DNA from: Alcaligenaceae bacterium
GTDB taxonomy: Bacteria > Pseudomonadota > Gammaproteobacteria > Burkholderiales > Burkholderiaceae
DNA length: 5,417 nucleotides
Assembly: GCA_947445495.1 (NCBI GenBank)
Contig: CANFEI010000105.1
Span: 1 to 5,417 of the forward strand
Direction: 5' to 3'
Shown here: positions 1 to 5,417 of the stretch, piece by piece
How the letters are laid out: each line of letters begins with the position of its first letter
Numbering within the stretch: position 1 is the stretch's first letter
Made by a program: the position numbers and the translations under genes
Notes under the pieces: model-generated
The model's database searches: none
The model's input: the letters and a program-made list of their open reading frames with translations, nothing else
Told to the model about the DNA's origin: nothing

Positions 1-1029
1 GTATTTTTCTCCACGAGTAACGCGGGGGGCAAGAGCCCATCCTGGGCGGGCGAAACCCCATTGCAAAACGCTTTCGATATCGATGCGCTAAAGAAACTAA
101 ATACGATTGTGACGGCCCAAGGCGGTGATTACACCTCTGAGGTCTATCCTAAATTGCGCGCCGCAGGGTGGACAGGATATTGGATCGACGCTGCGAGCAC
201 GCTTCGCATGAAGGATCACGCAATAATCGCTTTGGATCCAGTTAATCGCCCCATGATTGACGCGGCGCTTAAGCGTGGCGTGAAAGATTTCATCGGTGGT
301 AATTGCACCGTGAGTTGCATGCTGATGGGTCTGGCGGGATTATTCAATCAGGGTCTAATCCAATGGATGACATCCATGACGTATCAAGCGGCCTCTGGTG
401 GTGGCGCGCAACACATGCGTGAGCTCTTGACGCAGTTTGGGTTGATCAATGCGGAAGTTCAAACGCAATTGATGGATCCGGCCTCTGCGATTCTTGATAT
501 CGATCGCAACGTTTTGGCGATTCAACAGTCAGGCCGACTCCCGACAGAGCATTTCGTAGTGCCGCTGGCTGGCAATCTTATTCCTTGGATCGACAAGGAT
601 TTGGGTGATGGGATGTCGCGCGAAGAATGGAAAGGCGAAGCGGAGACAAACAAGATCCTTGGTCGTGGTCAAGGTTTTGGTTCGACACCGATACCAATCG
701 ACGGGCTTTGTGTTCGCGTTGGGGCCATGCGTTGCCATAGCCAGGCACTGACAATCAAACTGACGCGTGATGTACCGCTCGATGAAGTCTTGGATATCGT
801 TGCCAACGGGACCGCTTGGTCCAAAGTCGTTGGGAACACAAAAGAAGAAACACTGAGTCGACTCTCACCGGTGGCGGTGACAGGCACGCTCGACATCCCT
901 GTTGGGCGCATGCGTAAGCTGTCTATGGGCAATGAGTATCTGGGTGCTTTCACTGTTGGCGACCAGCTACTTTGGGGTGCGGCAGAGCCGCTACGTCGGA
1001 TGTTGCGTATCACACTAGGTCAACTGTAA
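1..1029 (+). CDS. asd: Aspartate-semialdehyde dehydrogenase, 5'-truncated by the window edge
   Basis: Asd makes L-aspartate 4-semialdehyde from 4-phospho-L-aspartate with NADPH in the cytoplasm, the branch point to lysine/diaminopimelate, threonine and methionine. Frame 1 is open from the first base and gives 342 residues. The fragment begins VFFSTS, which lies about 33 residues into the E. coli-type protein, so only the N-terminal part of the NADP-binding fold with its glycine motif is missing. Visible motifs are [14 protein letters not shown], the catalytic cysteine in GGNCTVS (fragment residue 102, bases 304-306), [24 protein letters not shown], the active-site histidine in RCHSQA (residue 246) and the C-terminal [13 protein letters not shown]. 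The TTG at 61 is internal, because homology continues upstream of it. A second cysteine four residues after the catalytic one (CTVSC) replaces a leucine in E. coli, and this is probably neutral. This is the longer Gram-negative Asd type. The fimV-like gene starts 17 nt after the stop, suggesting co-transcription. Confidence 0.97.
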   Translation, partial: VFFSTSNAGGKSPSWAGETPLQNAFDIDALKKLNTIVTAQGGDYTSEVYPKLRAAGWTGYWIDAASTLRMKDHAIIALDPVNRPMIDAALKRGVKDFIGGNCTVSCMLMGLAGLFNQGLIQWMTSMTYQAASGGGAQHMRELLTQFGLINAEVQTQLMDPASAILDIDRNVLAIQQSGRLPTEHFVVPLAGNLIPWIDKDLGDGMSREEWKGEAETNKILGRGQGFGSTPIPIDGLCVRVGAMRCHSQALTIKLTRDVPLDEVLDIVANGTAWSKVVGNTKEETLSRLSPVAVTGTLDIPVGRMRKLSMGNEYLGAFTVGDQLLWGAAEPLRRMLRITLGQL

Positions 1030-1034
1030 ACCTT

Positions 1035-1039
1035 AAGGA
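1035..1039 (+). promoter_or_regulatory. Ribosome binding site of the fimV-like gene
   Basis: AAGGA lies between the asd stop and two in-frame ATG codons at 1041 and 1047. It ends only one base before the first ATG but seven bases before the second, so it favours translation from 1047. Confidence 0.7.
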
Positions 1040-1046
1040 AATGACA

Positions 1047-2558
1047 ATGCGTAGTCGACGTCAAGTTGCGGTGCTCCCGAGATGCCTGGGCTTAACGGCC
1101 TTTGCGGGTTTGACGTTGTTATCGGTCGGTCTGACCAACCCGGTTTGGGCAGCAAAACCCGGCCATGGCAGTGTCATGTCTCCGGCTGGGGCGCCGCTGC
1201 GCTTGGAAATACCCCTGTACGACCTAACGTCCGAGGATGTCGCTGGTTTGAAGGCCAACGTCGCGCCGCAGCAAGCGTGGGCAGCGGCAGGACTGACAAG
1301 CCCCGCGCCATTAGAGACACTCTCTGTGAGCATTGAGCCAGGATTCTCTGCGGGTTCGCGTCGGCTAGTCGTGCATTCCTCCCAATCCGTGAACCGGCCT
1401 GTGGTTGATGTGTTGCTCGACGTCTCGCTCGCCACAGGACGCTTAACCGTTCAGTCAAGCTACCTTGTCCTAGTGAGCACCGCGCCCTCTGGCAGTGTGG
1501 TGGTCGCACCCGGCGACACGCTTTCCGGTATTGCCCAACGTTACGCTGTGGCGGGCGCTGATTTGTACCAAATGCTTTGGGCGTTGTACCAGGCAAATCC
1601 AAACGCCTTCATTTCGCAGAATATGAATCTGCTGCGAGCGGGAGCCACTTTATCCATTCCAGATGCGAAGACAGTACTCGCAGTGGACCCAAAGCAAGCC
1701 TACGCGATGTTCTTAAAGCATGCTGAGGCGTTTAAGCAAGGACGAGGGTCAGCCAATCGTCCAGGCCAGGCGCCCGTTATGCCGTCTGGTTCAACCGCGT
1801 CCGGCACTGTAGAACCGCCAGCAATGCCGGCCGAGCGAGCTCCCACCTTCGGCCAGGCTCCCGTTGTGCTACCGGGTCCCACCGCATCCGGCACTGTGCA
1901 ACCACCAGCGATGCCTGCCGAGCCAGCCCCCGCAGTCGATCAGCTGCGCCTAAGTGCCGCGACACAGAGCACAGCGCAAGAAGATGCCAAGGTTGCTGCG
2001 GCGCAAGAGCTCAAAGAGATGCAACAACGCATCGAAACGCTGCAACAGAATGTGCAGCAGTTACGCAATGCGGTTCAACAGCCAACGGAGCCCACGCAAC
2101 GCGCTCAGGCTGGCAATGCGCAGCCAAGTAATGTATCGGCTGGAAATGCGCCACCCGGAAACGCAACGACTGCAAGCACACCGTCCGCAAGCGCAACGAC
2201 TGCAAGCACACCGTCCGCAAGCGCAACGGCTGCAAGCACACCGTCCGCAAGCGCAACGGCTGCAAGTACACCTGCTAGCCAAGGAGCTCGTCCTGCTGCC
2301 TCAGGCATGGCACGGGTGCAGCAAATTGCGAATGACAATGTACTGTGGGTCGTCTTGGGTGCGTCAGCCTTTTTAGCCCTGCTGATGGCGTTGATGTTAC
2401 GGCGAGCTGGACAGCGCGAGACCGAGGTGGGCTCAGCCACGCAAAACGATCCCGTGATTGCGAAGGCGTTTGACCAGAAGCTTCAGTCTATAGACCTGAA
2501 CTTAGATTCCTCGGCTGCGGATCCGAAACCCGTTGCTGCTCCCGAGAAAAAAGTCTAG
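1047..2558 (+). CDS. fimV: FimV-like LysM-domain inner-membrane protein, short betaproteobacterial form
   Basis: FimV proteins bind peptidoglycan and help assemble polar machinery; in Pseudomonas aeruginosa FimV is needed for type IV pilus secretin assembly and twitching. The 503-residue product starts with a basic end and hydrophobic stretch forming a signal peptide (about 1-35, cleavage likely after NPVWA). A FimV-type N-terminal beta domain follows (about 40-145, with the family-like [13 protein letters not shown]). A LysM-like domain covers about 151-206 ([14 protein letters not shown], then [11 protein letters not shown] and AGATLSIP). Next come a Pro/Ala linker with a 29-residue duplication (241-298), a Gln-rich coiled coil (about 317-345), four 10-residue Ala/Ser/Thr/Pro repeats (373-409), one membrane helix (about 432-452) and a roughly 50-residue cytoplasmic tail with [15 protein letters not shown]. 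The long acidic cytoplasmic part with TPR repeats found in Pseudomonas FimV is absent. The start at 1047 is chosen from AAGGA spacing; upstream in-frame codons overlap asd. The asd-fimV-truA order supports the family. Its exact role here, pilus-related or not, is unknown. Confidence 0.85.
   Translation: MRSRRQVAVLPRCLGLTAFAGLTLLSVGLTNPVWAAKPGHGSVMSPAGAPLRLEIPLYDLTSEDVAGLKANVAPQQAWAAAGLTSPAPLETLSVSIEPGFSAGSRRLVVHSSQSVNRPVVDVLLDVSLATGRLTVQSSYLVLVSTAPSGSVVVAPGDTLSGIAQRYAVAGADLYQMLWALYQANPNAFISQNMNLLRAGATLSIPDAKTVLAVDPKQAYAMFLKHAEAFKQGRGSANRPGQAPVMPSGSTASGTVEPPAMPAERAPTFGQAPVVLPGPTASGTVQPPAMPAEPAPAVDQLRLSAATQSTAQEDAKVAAAQELKEMQQRIETLQQNVQQLRNAVQQPTEPTQRAQAGNAQPSNVSAGNAPPGNATTASTPSASATTASTPSASATAASTPSASATAASTPASQGARPAASGMARVQQIANDNVLWVVLGASAFLALLMALMLRRAGQRETEVGSATQNDPVIAKAFDQKLQSIDLNLDSSAADPKPVAAPEKKV
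1767..1940 (+). repeat. Imperfect 87-bp direct duplication in the FimV linker
   Basis: Two adjacent 87-bp units (1767-1853 and 1854-1940) encode related 29-residue blocks. Both follow the pattern QAPV...TASGTV.PPAMPAE.AP. The copies differ mainly at third positions and at a few residues such as MPSGS versus LPGPT, so the duplication is old. It lies in frame within the periplasmic linker and simply lengthens it. Confidence 0.85.
2163..2273 (+). repeat. 30-bp tandem repeat, about 3.7 copies, coding for an Ala/Ser/Thr/Pro decapeptide
   Basis: Units start at 2163, 2193, 2223 and 2253 and encode [14 protein letters not shown] decapeptides. Units 1 and 2 are identical; unit 3 differs by one base (GAC to GGC context, giving Ala for Thr). 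Unit 4 keeps that change, has one further silent change, and diverges after the proline codon. Because the period is a multiple of three, gain or loss of units would keep the fimV-like frame open. Near-identity suggests recent expansion by slippage or unequal recombination. Confidence 0.93.
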
Positions 2559-2584
2559 TTGGCCCGTCCAGCCATGGACAAGCC

Positions 2585-3391
2585 ATGACTCGTATCGCCT
2601 TAGGCATTGTGTATGACGGGCATGCGTGGCAGGGCTGGCAGACGCAACCACATGGTCAAACAGTGCAAGACTGTGTCGAAGCTGCGCTGTCTAAATTTGC
2701 CGCGCAGGCCGTTGCGACTGTTTGTGCCGGACGCACGGATACCGGCGTTCATGCACTCAATCAGGTTATTCACCTCGACACGGATGCGATTCGCTCTGAA
2801 GAGTCTTGGGTGCGCGGCACTAATGCGCATCTACCTGCGAGCATTGCGATTCAATGGGCGCGCCAAGTGCCCGATACGTTTCATGCGAGATTTTCCGCCG
2901 TCGCACGATCCTATACGTATGTCATTTTGAATACTCGCGTGAGGCACCCCTTATGGGAGGCGCGGGTCGGTTGGGTGCATCAACCGCTCGATGTTGCCGC
3001 CATGGAAGTGGCAGCGCGAGATTTACTCGGCGAGCATGACTTTTCTAGCTTTCGTTCTTCACAGTGCCAAGCGAAGTCTCCGGTACGTACGATGCAGAGC
3101 GTCGCGATCACGGCGCAAGGCTCAAAAATTGTGGTGCAATTGACAGCAAATGCCTTCTTGCATCATATGGTTCGGAATATCATGGGAGCACTTGTGCAAG
3201 TGGGACAGGGGAGGCAAGGCGTGAACTATGTTTCGGAGTTATTGCTGGCCCGAGACCGCACCCTTGGTGCGCCAACCTTTTCTGCGCAGGGACTCTACCT
3301 AACAGACGTTAAATATCCAGACTATGATTTTCCGCGATCCAACTCGGAAGGTTTTAGCCTTGACAGCATTAACTTTGAAGACAGACCATGA
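2585..3391 (+). CDS. truA: tRNA pseudouridine(38-40) synthase TruA
   Basis: TruA isomerises uridines 38, 39 and 40 in the anticodon stem-loop of many tRNAs to pseudouridine, in the cytoplasm. The 268-residue product has the usual length of the bacterial enzyme. The N-terminal block shows [11 protein letters not shown] (9-19). The catalytic aspartate is Asp52 in the hallmark [10 protein letters not shown], matching Asp60 of E. coli TruA. Other family blocks are [14 protein letters not shown] (99-112), HDFSSFR (151-157), [11 protein letters not shown] (191-201) and the C-terminal [11 protein letters not shown] (229-239). The ATG at 2585 places VYDG at the expected distance from the N-terminus; its Shine-Dalgarno sequence is weak (GGA at 2576-2578). 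It begins 26 nt after the fimV-like gene with no terminator visible between them, and its stop overlaps the trpF start, consistent with coupled expression. All key motifs are intact. Confidence 0.97.
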   Translation: MTRIALGIVYDGHAWQGWQTQPHGQTVQDCVEAALSKFAAQAVATVCAGRTDTGVHALNQVIHLDTDAIRSEESWVRGTNAHLPASIAIQWARQVPDTFHARFSAVARSYTYVILNTRVRHPLWEARVGWVHQPLDVAAMEVAARDLLGEHDFSSFRSSQCQAKSPVRTMQSVAITAQGSKIVVQLTANAFLHHMVRNIMGALVQVGQGRQGVNYVSELLLARDRTLGAPTFSAQGLYLTDVKYPDYDFPRSNSEGFSLDSINFEDRP

Positions 3392-4059
3392 GTGTGATGA
3401 AACGTACACGTATCAAGATTTGTGGGATAACCCGCGAAGAGGATCTCGCCTGCGCCGTGAAGGCCGGGGCAGACGCGTTAGGGTTTGTGTTTCATCCTTC
3501 CAGTAAACGCTATGTGAGCCCGGCGCGTGCAGGGGAGCTCTGCGCGGCTTTACCACCTTTCGTTGTCAGTGTGGCGCTGTTTGTAAATCCTGAATATGCG
3601 TTTGTCCAGGAGGTTCTTAAGGCGATGTCGCCCGCCGTCTTGCAGTTTCACGGGGATGAGTCAGCGGATTTCTGCTCAAGTTTCGGCAGGCCTTATCTGA
3701 AAGCCTTTCGTGTCGGAGCGCCTGGGCTCGACACTTCCGCGGGCCTTGCTGCCCATTGCAAGCAATACGTCTCGGCGCAAGGATGGCTGTTTGATAGTTA
3801 CTCGCCTTTGTATGGTGGAAGCGGTCACGGTTTTGATCATGCATTACTTGCCGAGGTAATGCGGTTGGCAGAGTCACGCCCGTTGGTTCTATCAGGTGGA
3901 TTGAATCCAACGAACGTGCAGGCGGCGATCGCGTCCACCCAGCCCTGGGCGGTTGATGTCAATAGCGGCGTGGAGTCTAGTCCGGGCATGAAGTCCAACG
4001 AAAAAATCTTGGATTTCGTTGCCGCAGTCTTCAAAGCGAACTCCAAGGCAGCTCTTTGA
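3388..4059 (+). CDS. trpF: Phosphoribosylanthranilate isomerase (tryptophan biosynthesis)
   Basis: TrpF converts N-(5-phosphoribosyl)anthranilate to the carboxyphenylamino-deoxyribulose phosphate, the third step from chorismate to tryptophan. The 223-residue product is a stand-alone single-domain (beta/alpha)8 barrel, not fused to TrpC as in E. coli. Motifs in order are IKICGIT with catalytic Cys12, [17 protein letters not shown] (27-43), LQFHGDE (85-91), the likely general acid Asp126 in LFDSYSP, the glycine-rich [10 protein letters not shown] (132-141), LSGGL (158-162) and [12 protein letters not shown] (179-190), which helps bind phosphate. The ATG at 3388 overlaps the truA stop as ATGA, suggesting translational coupling; ATG 3397 is an alternative start but lacks this arrangement. 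The stop codon lies inside the -35 box of the next promoter. Unlike the commonly described trpFBA order, no trpB follows. Confidence 0.97.
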   Translation: MSVMKRTRIKICGITREEDLACAVKAGADALGFVFHPSSKRYVSPARAGELCAALPPFVVSVALFVNPEYAFVQEVLKAMSPAVLQFHGDESADFCSSFGRPYLKAFRVGAPGLDTSAGLAAHCKQYVSAQGWLFDSYSPLYGGSGHGFDHALLAEVMRLAESRPLVLSGGLNPTNVQAAIASTQPWAVDVNSGVESSPGMKSNEKILDFVAAVFKANSKAAL

Positions 4060-4085
4060 CAGCTAGGGCGCTAAACCGATATAAT
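4056..4085 (+). promoter_or_regulatory. Consensus sigma-70-type promoter for tRNA-Val (and possibly thrS)
   Basis: A -35 hexamer TTGACA (4056-4061) and a -10 hexamer TATAAT (4080-4085) both match consensus at six of six positions and are separated by 18 nt. Transcription should start around 4091-4093, only about five bases before the mature tRNA 5' end. The stretch just after the -10 box (CGCAG) is moderately GC-rich, as at many stable-RNA promoters. The trpF stop codon TGA (4057-4059) lies within the -35 box. The site is predicted from sequence only, but the match and its position are strong. Confidence 0.9.
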
Positions 4086-4097
4086 CGCAGTCTTTAC

Positions 4098-4174
4098 AGG
4101 CGGTTAGCTCAGCTGGTTAGAGCGCCACGTTGACATCGTGGAGGTCGTTGGTTCGATTCCAATACCGCCTACCA
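4098..4174 (+). tRNA. tRNA-Val (anticodon GAC), CCA encoded
   Basis: A complete 77-nt cloverleaf can be folded by hand. The acceptor stem is AGGCGGT (4098-4104) with ACCGCCT (4164-4170), seven Watson-Crick pairs. The D stem is GCTC/GAGC (4107-4110, 4120-4123). The anticodon stem is CCACG/CGTGG (4125-4129, 4137-4141) around the loop TTGACAT, with anticodon GAC at 4132-4134. The variable loop is AGGTC. The T stem is GTTGG/CCAAT with one G-U pair, and its loop is TTCGATT. Position 73 is A, as expected for valine tRNAs, and CCA is encoded at 4172-4174. Anticodon GAC reads GUC and GUU codons. The gene sits between a consensus promoter and a terminator-like hairpin ahead of thrS. Confidence 0.98.
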
Positions 4175-4221
4175 ATTAAGGCCCGTAGCTGGTTGGCTGC
4201 AGGTGGTTGCAGGTGCAAAAC

Positions 4222-4246
4222 AGCGGCTTAGGGCCGCTATTTTTTT
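4222..4246 (+). terminator. Rho-independent terminator or attenuator between tRNA-Val and thrS
   Basis: AGCGGC (4222-4227) pairs perfectly with GCCGCT (4233-4238) around a five-base loop TTAGG. An A and then seven T residues follow (4240-4246). This is a compact intrinsic terminator that would release the tRNA-Val transcript about 70 nt after the tRNA. It ends 16 nt before the thrS ATG, so thrS transcription from upstream must pass through it. It may therefore act as a leaky terminator or a regulated attenuator. Confidence 0.85.
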
Positions 4247-4251
4247 GTTCA

Positions 4252-4256
4252 CAGGA
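4252..4256 (+). promoter_or_regulatory. Ribosome binding site of thrS
   Basis: CAGGA ends six bases before the ATG at 4263 and supports that start. It lies just after the T-run of the upstream hairpin. Confidence 0.65.
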
Positions 4257-4262
4257 TTGCTG

Positions 4263-5417
4263 ATGGTCACGATTACACTGCCAGACGGTTCCCAACGCCA
4301 ATATCCGGGGCCAGTTACTGTCGCCGAGGTTGCCCAGTCTATCGGGGCGGGGTTGGCGCGTGCAGCGCTTGGTGGTCGCATCTCCGCGGGGGATAAGACT
4401 ACGCTTGTTGACAGCTCCCATCGCATTGATCGTGATACACAGCTCGCGATCATTACCGCGAAAGACGCTGAAGGGCTGGACTTAATCCGACACTCCACCG
4501 CACATTTGTTAGCCTACGCGGTGAAGGCACTTTTTCCTGACGCGCAAGTGACGATCGGGCCCGTGATTGAGAACGGCTTTTATTACGACTTTTCCTTTAA
4601 ACGCCCGTTTACGCCAGACGACCTGACCGCCATTGAAAAGAAGATGTCGGAACTGGCAAAGAAGGATGAAGTTGTTTCGCGCGAAGAATGGAGCCGCGAC
4701 GAAGCCGTCGCACATTTCAAAAAAATCGGTGAGTACTACAAGGCTGAAATCATTGGGGCCATCCCCGGCAATGAGCCTATCAGCTTGTACCGGGAAGGCG
4801 AGTTTATCGACCTGTGTCGCGGCCCGCACGTACCGACCACCGGCAAGCTGAAGGTGTTTAAACTGATGAAGGTCGCCGGAGCCTATTGGCGTGGTGACAG
4901 CAATAACGAAATGCTGCAACGGATCTACGGCACAGCGTGGGCGACAAAAGAAGAGCAGGACGCTTACTTGCATATGCTCGAAGAAGCTGAGCGTCGCGAC
5001 CACCGCAAGATCGGTCGAGATCTCGATTTGTTCCACTTCCAAGAAGAAGGACCAGGACTTATTTTTTGGCATCCTAAGGGATGGGCTATTTGGCAACAGG
5101 TCGAGCAATACATGCGTGCGGTGTATCGTGACAACGGCTACCAAGAGGTCAAGGCTCCGCAGATTTTGGATCTCTCGCTTTGGAAGAAAACGGGCCACTG
5201 GGACAATTATCGCGAGAACATGTTTACGACAGAATCCGAGAATCGTGTTTATGGACTTAAGCCCATGAACTGTCCCGGCCATGTCCAGATATTCAATTCA
5301 GGATTGCATTCTTATCGTGATCTTCCACTACGTTATGGTGAGTTTGGTCAATGCCACCGTAACGAGCCTTCCGGTTCTTTGCATGGAATGATGCGCGTGC
5401 GCGGCTTTACACAAGAC
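4263..5417 (+). CDS. thrS: Threonyl-tRNA synthetase, 3'-truncated by the window edge
   Basis: ThrRS is the cytoplasmic class II synthetase that charges tRNA-Thr with threonine using ATP and edits mischarged seryl-tRNA-Thr. The frame stays open from ATG 4263 to the last base, giving 385 of about 640 residues. The N-terminal TGS domain (about 1-65) starts [10 protein letters not shown], almost as in E. coli (MPVITLPDGS). The editing domain follows, with HSTAH (His77, His81) and DLCRGPH (Cys185, His189), matching E. coli His73, His77, Cys182 and His186. The catalytic core begins near DHRKIG (246-251). It contains TGHWDNY, the zinc-ligand Cys337 in PMNCPGH, and class II motif 2 with Arg366 in CHRNEPSG. 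The remaining zinc-ligand histidines, motif 3 and the anticodon-binding domain lie beyond the window. The start agrees with homologue length and the CAGGA site. Both editing motifs are intact. In many Proteobacteria infC-rpmI-rplT follow thrS, but that region is outside the window. Confidence 0.98.
   Translation, partial: MVTITLPDGSQRQYPGPVTVAEVAQSIGAGLARAALGGRISAGDKTTLVDSSHRIDRDTQLAIITAKDAEGLDLIRHSTAHLLAYAVKALFPDAQVTIGPVIENGFYYDFSFKRPFTPDDLTAIEKKMSELAKKDEVVSREEWSRDEAVAHFKKIGEYYKAEIIGAIPGNEPISLYREGEFIDLCRGPHVPTTGKLKVFKLMKVAGAYWRGDSNNEMLQRIYGTAWATKEEQDAYLHMLEEAERRDHRKIGRDLDLFHFQEEGPGLIFWHPKGWAIWQQVEQYMRAVYRDNGYQEVKAPQILDLSLWKKTGHWDNYRENMFTTESENRVYGLKPMNCPGHVQIFNSGLHSYRDLPLRYGEFGQCHRNEPSGSLHGMMRVRGFTQD

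Larger units (their letters stand above)
4175..4262 (+). other. thrS leader region downstream of tRNA-Val
   Basis: This 88-nt stretch separates tRNA-Val from thrS. Besides the terminator hairpin and ribosome binding site, it has a G/T-rich part with a short direct echo (TGCAGGT at 4198-4204 and 4208-4214). That part can form a five-pair hairpin, CTGCA (4197-4201) with TGCAG (4208-4212). GGCCC at 4180-4184 is complementary to GGGCC at 4231-4235, which overlaps the terminator loop and 3' arm, so an alternative fold is possible. No convincing separate thrS promoter and no clear tRNA-Thr anticodon-arm mimic was seen. Confidence 0.5.

Noticed and set aside
61..63. TTG as the start of asd
   Set aside because: Frame 1 upstream of it encodes the conserved VFFSTS segment of Asd, so TTG is an internal leucine codon and the true start lies outside the window.
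1003..1030. A promoter for the fimV-like gene (TTGCGT, 16 nt, TGTAAA)
   Set aside because: Only three of six and four of six consensus bases match, and the 17-nt gap to asd already explains expression by co-transcription.
972..1046. An upstream in-frame ATG at 972 extending the FimV-like protein into asd
   Set aside because: It would overlap the conserved asd C-terminus and put 25 extra residues before an otherwise proper signal peptide. AAGGA at 1035-1039 fits the start at 1047.
2163..2282. CRISPR array
   Set aside because: The repeats are directly adjacent 30-bp units without unique spacers, and they lie in frame inside a protein-coding gene.
2011..2440. Several - strand and alternative + strand frames with repetitive Cys/Arg or Leu/Arg/Gln peptides
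   Set aside because: The periodic peptides simply translate the 30-bp repeats of the FimV linker in other frames. The FimV frame alone shows domain structure on both sides.
4179..4195. A tRNA-Thr anticodon-arm mimic (CGT in a seven-base loop) as a ThrRS operator
   Set aside because: The stem would have only four pairs, two of them G-U, and CGT would fall at loop positions 1-3 rather than the anticodon positions 3-5.
4509..5282. A 257-codon open frame on the - strand opposite thrS
   Set aside because: It lies wholly antisense to a well-conserved synthetase reading frame, shows no recognisable domain and has no visible ribosome binding context of note. It is a by-product of thrS codon use.

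Overview
The window is an ordinary, gene-dense chromosomal stretch, all on the + strand. It most likely comes from a betaproteobacterium of the order Burkholderiales, possibly Alcaligenaceae-like. Three things suggest this: the order asd - fimV-like - truA - trpF, which is known from pseudomonads and Burkholderiales; the short betaproteobacterial type of FimV; and a tRNA-Val(GAC) directly ahead of thrS. The lineage is an inference from gene order and protein character, not from a database search.

Layout. 1-1029 is the 3' part of asd (aspartate-semialdehyde dehydrogenase), open at the left edge. 1047-2558 is a FimV-like inner-membrane LysM protein with a secretion signal, a Pro/Ala/Ser/Thr linker carrying two kinds of internal repeat, a short coiled coil, one membrane helix and a short cytoplasmic tail. 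2585-3391 is truA (tRNA pseudouridine synthase). 3388-4059 is trpF (phosphoribosylanthranilate isomerase), overlapping truA by the four bases ATGA. The close spacing (17 nt, 26 nt, -4 nt) suggests one transcript for asd-fimV-truA-trpF.

A new transcription unit begins at the end of trpF. A promoter with perfect consensus hexamers (TTGACA, 18 nt, TATAAT) has its -35 box across the trpF stop codon. It sits just ahead of a complete tRNA-Val(GAC) gene with encoded CCA (4098-4174). A GC-rich hairpin with a T-run (4222-4246) follows, and only 16 nt later thrS (threonyl-tRNA synthetase) starts at 4263 and runs off the right edge. Every gap between genes is under 100 bases.

The genes serve housekeeping roles: Asp-family and Trp biosynthesis, tRNA supply, modification and charging, and a cell-envelope peptidoglycan-binding protein. 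I found no mobile element, CRISPR array, toxin-antitoxin pair or defence system, and no evidence for a wholly new system. The points most worth a second look are the terminator-like hairpin between tRNA-Val and thrS, the promoter built into the end of trpF, the tandem repeats in the FimV linker, and the absence of trpB after trpF.
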